NCBI RefSeq assembly: GCF_001012815.1
Contig: NZ_JYJP01000003.1
Span: 26,212 to 90,211, forward strand
Origin: Vibrio mexicanus
GTDB lineage: Bacteria; Pseudomonadota; Gammaproteobacteria; Enterobacterales; Vibrionaceae
DNA length: 64,000 nucleotides
Reading direction: 5' to 3'
Made by a program: the position numbers and the translations under genes. Below the pieces are notes generated by a model. That model searched no databases and was not told where the DNA came from. It was given only the letters and a program-made list of their open reading frames with translations. This document shows positions 38,736 through 46,878 of this stretch, piece after piece (position 1 is the stretch's first letter; every line of letters starts with the position of its first letter).

Positions 38736-39693
38736 TAGGCGCTGCCAACCAACGAGAGAAGCTTTTGGATAACTCGATTCGGCGTAATGCCTTCAGCTTG
38801 AGCTTGGTACGTCAGCAATATGCGGTGTCGCAACACAGGGTAGGCCATAGCTTGGACATCTTCTGGAGAGACAAAATCACGACCAGACAGCCAAGCGTGC
38901 GCACGTGCACAGCGATCTAGGGCGATAGTTGCTCGAGGGCTGACACCCATTTCAATCCAATCTGCCATCTCTTGTCCGTAATGGATAGCTCGCGCGTCGC
39001 AATCACTAATCGAATAATGTATTGCTCAATCGCGTCAGCCATGTGGATGTTGAGCACTTCTTGCCTTGCAGCAAAGATGTCAGCTTGGGAAAGCTTTGGC
39101 GGCGTTTGTTCTTTACCAGAACTCATAGCTTCGCCGCGATTTAGGCGAAGAATTTCAAGCTCGTTCTTGGCGTCTGGGTAATCAACTTCAAGGTGCAGTA
39201 AAAATCGATCTAACTGTGCTTCTGGAAGTGGGTAAGTGCCTTCTTGCTCTATCGGGTTTTGGGTTGCCATCACCAAAAACAACTCAGGTAATGGATAAGT
39301 TTTTCGACCCGCAGTGATCTGCTTTTCTGCCATCGCTTCCAGCATTGCGGCTTGAACCTTAGCTGGTGCGCGGTTGATCTCGTCTGCCAAAAGCAGGGAG
39401 TTGAAAATAGGGCCTGCTTGGAACGTAAACTCACCTGTTTCAGCTCTAAAAATATCGGTACCGGTTAAATCTGCGGGTAGCAAGTCCGGTGTGAACTGAA
39501 TTCGGTGGAAATCGCCTTCGATACAGTCGGCTAAGCTTTTTACCGCGCGGGTCTTTGCGAGACCAGGAGGGCCTTCGACAAGAATATGACCATCGGCAAG
39601 TAGTGCAACGAGCAGTTGTTTAACCAATTCTTCTTGGCCGATTACTTGGCCGTTCAAATACTGCTGAAGTTGTTGTAGCGAAACGGACTGCAT
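38735..39693 (-). pseudogene. MoxR-family AAA+ ATPase, frameshifted
   Basis: First gene of the Bat operon. VEGPPGLAKTRAVKSLA (Walker A), LLADEINRAPAKVQAAML (Walker B) and MATQNPIEQEGTYPLPEAQLDRF (sensor 1 area) are all MoxR. The frame breaks near 38989: the given sequence reads ATRELSITDKRW and stops at LEQLSP, while one extra base restores ATREAIHYGQEMADWIEMGVSP, continuing to 38735. The repaired protein is ~319 residues. AAGGAG lies upstream of the ATG at 39693. It probably remodels VWA/DUF58 partners. The break is in a gene whose neighbours are all intact, so an error is likely. Confidence 0.9.
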
Positions 39694-40026
39694 AAAGATT
39701 TGTTCTCCTTTGAGTTTTCCATTTAGTGGTTAATGCGTGGAAAAAGTTCCTGATTTCCGTTGAGCTTGGGTTCGTTTGAACAACATATGAACAACAAGCC
39801 ATAGCAAAACATTATATGGAGTTTGGAGCGCATGCTTGCAAGGCCATAAATGTATAATTTCATGGGAAATAGTAAACAAATTTTCAAGCTTGCATCCTTG
39901 TCACGAAATAAGATTGCAGGCCTTTTTCTGTGAGGCAAAAATTGCTATTGGCATCTGTGGTGTGAAATAGGTAAACTTCGACCTAGTTTGATTTTGTATT
40001 TTATTCTAGGTAAGTGGTGAGTAATC
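39694..40026. other. Intergenic region upstream of Bat operon
   Basis: About 330 bases of divergent intergenic DNA. Promoters for the Bat operon and the small gene at 40027 must lie here. I see no gene with a ribosome-binding site, no tandem repeat and no strong hairpin. Confidence 0.35.
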
Positions 40027-40227
40027 ATGAGTGATTTTGAAAAAGAGCTTGAGCAAATGTCTCAAGAGATGGCGAACGAGCCAGAAGTAAAACTGCCTTC
40101 TCTTGAAGAGCAAAAAGCAGTCGTTGCTGAGCTAAAGCGCCTAGAAGCGGAAGGCAAACTAACACCAGAAGTGTTAGAAGCGCACTTCGGAAAATTCTAC
40201 TCTAAAACAGATACGCCAGTTCACTAG
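40027..40227 (+). CDS. Small conserved acidic helical protein
   Basis: 66 residues, strongly helical and charged: KELEQMSQEMANEPEVKL and EEQKAVVAELKRLEAEGKL, ending in EVLEAHFGKFYSK. No membrane or export signal. It has clean codon use, AGGTAAGTGGTGAGTAATC before the ATG and its own terminator, so it is a real gene. I do not recognise a function. Confidence 0.75.
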   Translation: MSDFEKELEQMSQEMANEPEVKLPSLEEQKAVVAELKRLEAEGKLTPEVLEAHFGKFYSKTDTPVH

Positions 40228-40248
40228 AAACAGGCATTGAAGAATAGA

Positions 40249-40272
40249 AAAGGCTGGGTTTTCCCAGCCTTT
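40249..40272. terminator. Terminator after small gene
   Basis: AAAGGCTGGG, loop TTTT, CCCAGCCTTT. A/T tracts on both sides allow use for the convergent gene as well. Confidence 0.85.
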
Positions 40273-40307
40273 GTTGTTTCTAACTAGTTGCTTGTAAAAA
40301 TGAACTT

Positions 40308-40952
40308 CTAATGTCTTGAAACTTCTAGCGCAAACCCTGTCCAAACTGCACCTGAGCGTTTGTTTTGCGAAGTTTCCCAATCTTGGATTTTGTCCCAATG
40401 AAGTGGATGTTGATCTAACTCAGTATCCAACCACTGCTGTTCATGGCTGACCAAATAATGGCTGGTCATAATCTCTACAAGCGGGTAAACAACTACCGGT
40501 ATGAGTACTGAATCTGCGGCGTGATGCGTTTCATCGAAATTGCTAATAGGGCAGTTAAGCTTTCTCAGCACTTCGCCCTCAACGGGGTACTGATTAATTA
40601 ACTGCTCTAGATCTAGAGGAGCTTTAATCAGTAATCGTACATCAAGCTCAAGCTTTTGAAGGATATAAGCGACACAAAAGAGTGGGTTGAATCCGTCTTT
40701 TTCGACAAAGCTATCCATGTCAAATGGCGAGTAAATTCCGGTCACTTTGTAAATCTGCTTTGCAAGAACATCATCGTCAGCAGAAGTATCAATGTTCACA
40801 ACCTCGCCTGAGAAATCGCAAACTGAAGGATCGAACTTGTTCAGCGTGATCACCTGGTTATCTAGCTCGAATAGTCGGATGCAAGCTACCACGCTGTATG
40901 CACCACACAGATAACTTCCCTCTGGCTGCTTCAAGTTCGGCAGTACGCCCAT
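40308..40952 (-). CDS. Putative papain-like cysteine protein
   Basis: 214 residues from an ATG with AAAGG eight bases upstream (the frame is open to a GTG at 40982). I do not recognise a named family. GSYLCGAYSVVACIRLFEL puts a cysteine at the head of a helix, and VEIMTSHYLVSHEQQWLDTE has a histidine-led strand, in the order Cys ... His ... acidic seen in papain-like/C39-type folds. No signal peptide, so it would be cytosolic. It is divergent to a secreted protein of similar fold whose catalytic residues are lost (next entry). Function and activity are inference only. Confidence 0.6.
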   Translation of the reverse strand: MGVLPNLKQPEGSYLCGAYSVVACIRLFELDNQVITLNKFDPSVCDFSGEVVNIDTSADDDVLAKQIYKVTGIYSPFDMDSFVEKDGFNPLFCVAYILQKLELDVRLLIKAPLDLEQLINQYPVEGEVLRKLNCPISNFDETHHAADSVLIPVVVYPLVEIMTSHYLVSHEQQWLDTELDQHPLHWDKIQDWETSQNKRSGAVWTGFALEVSRH

Positions 40953-41230
40953 AGTAAAAACCTTTATCAATTGTTCGAACACTAAATTGTGTCATGTATC
41001 TTGCGGACTAACCTAGAAGAGTGATTGTTTTAACTCAATGATTTAATTTGAGAAAACCAAGTGATTTCACATAAATAGCTAATCTGAATTAACAACTTTA
41101 GAATGCTAAATAGAAAGCTCACTTTGTCGAAACCACTTCATTGTTTTGTCTATTGGGATCCGTTTATTCAAGGGCTGCGTATTCTTTTTCAGATCACTGC
41201 GCTTCCCATAAAGAGAAAGAGAGTCGAAAG

Positions 41231-41872
41231 ATGCCAATACGTTTAATGATATTGCTGCTGTTTATACCGCTAAGCAGTCACGCTCAGTTTGTCGGCATTG
41301 AAAAGAGCAAGTTTGAATCGCATTATCGTGCTCAATACGATTTGTTTTGGAGCAGGGCCACTAGTGTGGAGATGGTGCTCTCCTACCAAGGCATGGATTT
41401 GGAAAAGGATGCAATAGTCGACAAGGCAAAAGAAGCTGGGGTCAACGAGAGTATAAAGATCGTTGAAATGTTGAGTGCAATCAATACGGTAATGCAAGAC
41501 AAGAGTGGGCAATCGGTGCAAGTGCTGAGCCAATATACTGCGGGGCCGCCGTCCCCTATATTCCTCTACAACCAACTCGTTGAGAGCAAGCCTGTTATTT
41601 TGATGGTTCAAAGCTCACGAACATCAGACCGAGCAGTAGTTGTCACCGGGATGGAAGCAAATGTCTCCGATCAGGGTGTCGTTGTATCATCACTCTATGT
41701 TTTCGACCCATACTCTTATGAAACGGTCATGACTGCGAATGGCTGGTTACCCAACCAAGATAAGAATCTCGAATACCTTGAATATTCGCTCATAAATGGA
41801 CAGAAAGGTTTGAGGTTGGGCGACGCTGGCTACATAACGGGCGTGATAATGGTTGATGGTACGAAAATGTAG
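41231..41872 (+). CDS. Exported papain-like (C39-like) fold protein, inactive site
   Basis: 213 residues. MPIRLMILLLFIPLSSHAQ is a signal peptide; the ATG follows GAGAGTCGAAAG. The frame upstream to 41141 has no such features. DLFWSRATSVEMVLSYQG is the place where C39-like proteins have a W-C-W-A-A-type cysteine helix: here serine replaces the cysteine. In SDRAVVVTGM an arginine stands where GHAVVV would supply the histidine; VFDPYSYE keeps the acidic position. It therefore looks like a catalytically dead member (inference from motif order). Role unknown; perhaps binding of a peptide or partner. Confidence 0.6.
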   Translation: MPIRLMILLLFIPLSSHAQFVGIEKSKFESHYRAQYDLFWSRATSVEMVLSYQGMDLEKDAIVDKAKEAGVNESIKIVEMLSAINTVMQDKSGQSVQVLSQYTAGPPSPIFLYNQLVESKPVILMVQSSRTSDRAVVVTGMEANVSDQGVVVSSLYVFDPYSYETVMTANGWLPNQDKNLEYLEYSLINGQKGLRLGDAGYITGVIMVDGTKM

Positions 41873-41944
41873 CCGAGCGTGGTGGTGCCTGAGACTTTGC
41901 CAAACAGAACGCGATCATCTTAATAGATATTATATTCTTAGTTC

Positions 41945-41986
41945 GATTTGCTTAACTCGGCTTATTTAACTCGACTTACTTAACCC
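41945..41986 (-). repeat. Three tandem 14-bp repeats at methyltransferase 3' end
   Basis: On the minus strand three units of pattern GNGTTAARNAARYC follow each other without gap. The methyltransferase stop codon (41976-41978) lies in the first unit. Likely a small slippage expansion. Confidence 0.7.
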
Positions 41987-42800
41987 GATAGCACAGCAAC
42001 CTCGACGAGTACTTAACTGAAGGGATAAGTTTCATAGCTAGGCATTTTGCCCAACCGACTCGTTTCCATTCAGGGAACTCGTTGTAAAGCTTTGTGGATA
42101 CGTGTTCAAGGTTATCAGACCAAGACTCCATTTGTTTATCATCATCACAGCCGTAGATGAACCGTGCTTCCATGACCTTTAGTGAATCATGTCGATGTGA
42201 GTTGTCTCTTAGCCAACTGTTGACGACATCAAATAATATTTCACTGCCACCGAAGCGTTGAGCCATATCTTGGAACCACTTCTTCACAATGTCTTGTTCA
42301 AAATACATCAACACACCTTCTACAATGAAGATAAATTGGCCGTTAGGGTGTGCTTGAATCAGGGAATCCATCCATTGAGTTTCAAACATGGAGGAGGCAA
42401 TGAAGGTTTCGTTTTCTTGAGATGGAATGAGTTGTTGTCGTGCTTGAATAATGGCCGGAATATCAAGCTGATAGAATGAGGCCTTCTGGGCTATTTGCCC
42501 AATGCGTTGGTATCGGCTGTCCAGGCCTGTACCGAGCAGTACAACAATGGGGTTTTCTCTAGTTTCAATAAATTGTATGAGTTGTTGATCAAAGTAGCGA
42601 GAGCGAATTGCGACACCTACAGAGCTGGCTACGGCTTGGTCAAACTTCGAAAAGTCGTAATCAAGAGTCTCGACGAGTTGGCAAGCTGACTCATCATTGA
42701 TGATTGGATTGGTTAGCTTCGACTCCCTAGATTTCATATATAAAGTAATGAGCAGGGTTTCACTAATGTTATCTTGGCTGACTAGTTCTTCGTTCTTCAT
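41976..42800 (-). CDS. Class I SAM methyltransferase, LCMT/TcmP-like
   Basis: 274 residues. VVLLGTGLDSRYQRIG is the SAM-binding motif I of the leucine-carboxyl-methyltransferase-like family (GxGxDxR), and FIFIVEGVLMYFEQDIVKKWF is its later conserved stretch. Such bacterial relatives (TcmP/Omt type) methylate carboxyl or hydroxyl groups of small metabolites. The substrate is unknown. AGATATGAAG lies at the start. Single gene. Confidence 0.82.
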   Translation of the reverse strand: MKNEELVSQDNISETLLITLYMKSRESKLTNPIINDESACQLVETLDYDFSKFDQAVASSVGVAIRSRYFDQQLIQFIETRENPIVVLLGTGLDSRYQRIGQIAQKASFYQLDIPAIIQARQQLIPSQENETFIASSMFETQWMDSLIQAHPNGQFIFIVEGVLMYFEQDIVKKWFQDMAQRFGGSEILFDVVNSWLRDNSHRHDSLKVMEARFIYGCDDDKQMESWSDNLEHVSTKLYNEFPEWKRVGWAKCLAMKLIPSVKYSSRLLCYRVK

Positions 42801-43031
42801 ATCTCCATCCTTGAGTGACTAAGACAAAAAGTGGATTTGGCTTCTACCGTGGCTCGACAAACAAGGTTGATATTTAAGCGATGCGCAAATATGCGGAATC
42901 TCAATATCAAATCGTTGGGTGGAAAGCAGAAGTATCAGGCTTCATAGTAAAAAGCCAAAGATCAGAAAACAAAGCAATTTCAAAGTAAGCGTACTGATGT
43001 TGCAACATTGAGAGTGGTTATTGTGATTGAG

Positions 43032-45090
43032 CTAGACCTTGTAATTTAGGAACTTATCCAAGGGTAAAGAACGAGAGTAGTACCAGCCTTGTATGGTAAT
43101 AGTGTCGTTAACTGGAATGAAGTTGAGTTGATCCTTCGTCTCAACGCCCTCGACCACCACTTCCATTTCAAGCCGCTCGGCGATCGCGAGAATACCGGCA
43201 AAAACCTTTTGGCCTTTACGATTGGCTAGTGCATTAACAAAAGCGCGGTCAATTTTGATGGTATCGATTGGGAACTGGTTCAAGTAGCTTAATGATGAAT
43301 AGCCTGTACCAAAGTCATCGATATGTATTTTTACTCCCAATTGGTGCAGTCGGTTGAAAACGTGCGATAGCTTTTGTTGGTCGGCGAGGAGTGTTTCTTC
43401 GGTGATCTCAAAATGGATTAAGTGTGCGAAGGGTTTGATGGTGTTTTCGATCTCCCTCATGTAGCGGTCATCAAGTAGCGTCTCAGGCGTAACGTTAACG
43501 GATACCGTCACGCGTAAGTCGTTTTCTTCCATCACTTGTATGTCTTTAACCACTTGTCTGAACACCCAAAGATCGACATCTTTCATCAAGTCAGCTTTCT
43601 CTAACCAAGGCAAAAAGTGGAAAGGGGCCACAAGGTTACCTTTACGATCTTTACCTCGAATGAGCGCCTCACACCCAATCAGCTGTTTGTCGATTTGGGA
43701 GATTTGCGGTTGGTATTCAAGGCAGAAATCTTGGTGACTCAATAGCTCAATTTGCTTTTCTAGAACTTGTTGTTCTTTTTGGCTTTGAATGGCCGCAGCG
43801 ATTGGGTCTGCTTGTAGGCTAGCAGCTTCCTCTTGGCGGCGAGTGTATGAAGTGTCAAGTGCCGCAAGTGCAATCTGGCTATTGCTATATTGGTTGTTTA
43901 GCTGATGAATTGCCGGAAAGTAGATGATGATACCGACAAGTATGTTTAAGGCTTGAATAAGTACCGCGCTCAGGTCTCCCCCGTTGCTATCCAAGCGTTG
44001 ATTAGAATCGGAGAGTTAAATGGTACAGATACCCAAGGTGAGCCCATAATACCGAGAGACAGTGCAGCATATGCAATGGCGACGTTGGCCATGGGAGCAA
44101 GTAAAAAAGACAAAAACATCCGTGGGTTTAAGATAATTGGAAGCCCGAAAAGTAGGATCTCGTTTACGTTCATGATGCCAATTGGGATACTTGCGATGGC
44201 GAGCAGTCTTAAGCTTTTGTTTTTGCAAAAGAGCAGCATGCCAATGACGAGTGAAAGTGTGGCGCCACTCCCCCAATAAACACAAATGCTCCCATGAAAG
44301 AAAGGTTCATGTGATAGGCGGCTTCGCCTCCAGCCAACACAGTGGTGTAATTGAGTGCGATACCTTCTTGTAGGAATTCTATGAGAGGCAAAAGGGCGTA
44401 GTAGCCGTGAATGCCGAAGAACCACAAAATCGAGTTCAACGCTGAAAAAGTAAGCCCGAAATGCAGTGGTCGATTGGCGTAATCAATGCTGAGCAAATTA
44501 CTCCATGACACAGAATCCAGCCCCATCATGATGCTGTAGTTCACAGACAATACAATCAGCGTGGTAATTAACGCAGGAAGGACAAGGTTGAGAGACTCTT
44601 TGACCAAACGCCCAGCAGTTTCGGTTTTAGTCAGAAACAGATATTTCTGATTGGCGAAGTAGGCGAGTATCGGGATGGCGTAAAGCGGAGTGAGAATCGC
44701 AAAGATAATGTTAAAGGTGAGTACGGTTTGCTCGTTAGGTACTAGGTGAGTGAGTGCAATCAGGTACATCAAAGACAGTAAGATCGCTGGGGCTCTTGGC
44801 AAGCGCCACTGCATGGCAACGATATAGCTGATCGTTGAGGTCATCAGGTACGGAAAAAATGCCGATACTGCGCCTTGGAACTGGTATAAGAGTTTTACCC
44901 AATCAGGACTCGATTCAGACATAAATTCCGTCAAGCTGGCAACAAAAAGCGCAATGGCAGACACCATTAAAACAGGGATCAGCCAGATGAGGCCTTCTCT
45001 TATTGCTTGCATTGAAGGAAAAATATACTGATTAGCGAGGTTAGATGTTTTACGCCATGAACGATCAACCAAGCTGGTCCTAAACTGCAT
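43032..45090 (-). pseudogene. PTS EIIC-like membrane domain fused to EAL domain, two frameshifts
   Basis: Three frame segments rebuild one ~686-residue protein. The first (from 45090) is a polytopic EIIC-like region (IREGLIWLIPVLMVSAIALFV; FGIHGYYALLPLIEFLQE; GAFVFIGG). It breaks at a C5 run at 44270-44274; one base restores GGSGATLSLVIGMLLF. The second segment ends at another C5 run, 43978-43982; one base restores ATGGDLSAVLIQAL. The last segment is an EAL phosphodiesterase domain with GCEALIRG, IDDFGTGYSSL, IKIDRAFVN and VVEGVETKDQL, all active-site residues present. It would hydrolyse cyclic di-GMP under control of a sugar-transporter-like membrane sensor. Both breaks are homopolymer losses. 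Confidence 0.85.
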
Positions 45091-45296
45091 TCCTTTGACT
45101 CCAAGGAGAAATGTTAATCTAATAATAGTTTAGTCAATTGCTAAATGCGGCTTGGTTCGCAATTTTATTTCGGGTGGGCGACAGGGTTCTTATTTTTGAT
45201 ACTGGGATGCAAAACTCGTTTGACCTAAAGGCAGAGTTCTGAGAGGGGGCAATTCGCCTTGTCAGATGGCGGTGCAGATAGAGAATATGGATAAAC

Positions 45297-45323
45297 AAAA
45301 AGCAGCGCTGGTGCGCTGCTTTT
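45297..45323 (-). terminator. pyrC terminator
   Basis: AAAAGCAGCGC, loop, GCGCTGCTTTT with flanking T-run on the minus strand; 27 bases past the pyrC stop. Confidence 0.9.
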
Positions 45324-45349
45324 CAGGGTTTAATCGAAAGGACTAGATT

Positions 45350-46377
45350 TTACTTAACTGTCCACTCGATGGTTTCACCCCCGCGAATTGGCACAACAAT
45401 ATCTGAGCCAAACGGCATGGTTTCAGGAACAGACCAAGTCTCTTTAGTCAAAGTGACCGTATCTTCATTACGTGCAAGACCATAGAAGTCTGGGCCGTTG
45501 TGGCTTGCAAAGGCTTCTAGATTGTCTAACTTACCTTCTGCTTCGAAGACTTCAGCGTAAAGCTCAAGCGCGGCGTGTGCAGTGTAAGAACCAGCACAAC
45601 CGCAAGCAGACTCTTTAGCTCCTTTAGCATGTGGCGCAGAGTCCGTACCTAAGAAAAACTTCTTGCTGCCGCTAGTGGCTGCTTCAACAAGCGCTTTCTG
45701 ATGTGTGTTACGTTTCAAAATTGGTAGGCAGTAGAAGTGAGGCTTGATGCCGCCAACTAGCATGTGGTTGCGATTATACATCAAGTGGTGAGCCGTAATC
45801 GTTGCTGCTACATTTTCGTTGGCATTCTTTACGAAGTTTGCCGCATCTGCCGTCGTGATGTGCTCAAGAACGATTTTTAGGTTCGGGAAGTCGTTAACAA
45901 TAGGTGCAAGAACGGTATCTAGGAACTCTTTTTCACGATCGAAGATGTCTACATCATGATGCGTCACTTCGCCGTGGACCAGTAGCAACATGCCGACTTC
46001 TTGCATCGCTTCAAGAACGTGATAAATCTTTTTAGCGGATGTTACGCCAGAGTCAGAGTTTGTTGTTGCACCTGCTGGGTAAAGCTTAGCGGCCACCACT
46101 GCACCTGATTCTTTCGCCTTGCGAATTTCTTCTGGCGTGGTGTTGTCCGTTAGGTATAGCGCCATAAGAGGCTGGAACTGCTCACTTGGCTTCTCTGCAT
46201 GATGCGATCGCGGTAGGCGATAGCCATGTCTGTTGTCGTTACCGGTGGGATGGTGTTTGGCATAATGAGCGAGCGGCCATTGTAGCGGCTAATATCGCGA
46301 ACCGTATCCTTCAGAACTTCACCATCGCGAAGGTGAACGTGCCAGTCGTCAGGACGAGTGATTGTAAGTGTTGTCAT
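45350..46377 (-). pseudogene. pyrC: Dihydroorotase, frameshifted
   Basis: From 46377: [18 protein letters not shown] (metal histidines). The frame breaks near 46192 ([12 protein letters not shown] instead of a [17 protein letters not shown] reading, restored by one base) and continues from MALYLTDN with [15 protein letters not shown] (carbamylated lysine), [27 protein letters not shown]. Repaired length ~342, normal for PyrC. It closes carbamoyl-aspartate to dihydroorotate in pyrimidine synthesis. A prototrophic Vibrio needs it, so the break is very likely a sequence error. A PurR-like box lies 60 bases upstream. Confidence 0.93.
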
Positions 46378-46436
46378 TTCTATGCTCCCACCAAGTTTTA
46401 TTATGTGTCTGGAGCCTATTCAAGGGTTTGCAATTC

Positions 46437-46452
46437 ACGCAAACGCTTCCGT
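46437..46452. promoter_or_regulatory. PurR-like box upstream of pyrC
   Basis: ACGCAAACGCTTCCGT agrees at 14 of 16 positions with the E. coli PurR consensus ACGCAAACGTTTTCGT. E. coli pyrC is PurR-regulated. It sits 60 bases upstream of the ATG. Confidence 0.65.
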
Positions 46453-46534
46453 TTAGGCGACAGGATGATAGTGGAAAAGCCTGATCATTTCACCCTATTT
46501 TCTGTAAATGGAAGCGAATGGGAAAGATTGCATG

Positions 46535-46702
46535 TTATTTCAACAGTAACCATAGCGCATGAATCATGCCTGGCACAAAGAAGAAAATCGTCAGAATCAG
46601 GTTGATAAAAAAGTCTTTGCTGAATCCCTTAGAGATGAAAACCGCCAAAGGTGGCATTAACACACAGATGATGATCATCAGCAGTTTGTTGGTATCGTTC
46701 AT
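46535..46702 (-). CDS. YqaE/Pmp3-family membrane micropeptide
   Basis: 55 residues, too short for most gene callers. Two membrane helices with the Pmp3 pattern: LLMIIICVLMPPLAVFISKG, then INLILTIFFFVPGMIHALWL. GGAG seven bases before the ATG at 46702 is a strong ribosome-binding site. Pmp3-type peptides sit in the membrane and affect cation balance under salt or stress; the bacterial role is not settled. Stop TAA at 46535-46537. Confidence 0.85.
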   Translation of the reverse strand: MNDTNKLLMIIICVLMPPLAVFISKGFSKDFFINLILTIFFFVPGMIHALWLLLK

Positions 46703-46878
46703 GAAGTCGCTCCAATTAGTCCATTATTAGCCTCATTATTATGGGTGAATGACTGAGTTGCAATGTCTATCCCCCAAGCTATTAATACTTAAAGCAAAAG
46801 TGCGACAGTTTTATTGAGGTTATTTGGGTGAGTAACAGGTATCATAGCGGAACAACAATAAGGATATCAGGAGCGAGA

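Noticed and set aside
43970..44425. Apparent separate protein starting MVLRHSRLL
   Set aside because: Only its second half is real; it is the middle segment of the EIIC-EAL gene between two frame breaks.
46186..46605. 139-residue + strand frame
   Set aside because: It is antisense to pyrC and the Pmp3 gene; its length comes from avoiding stops in the complement of coding DNA.
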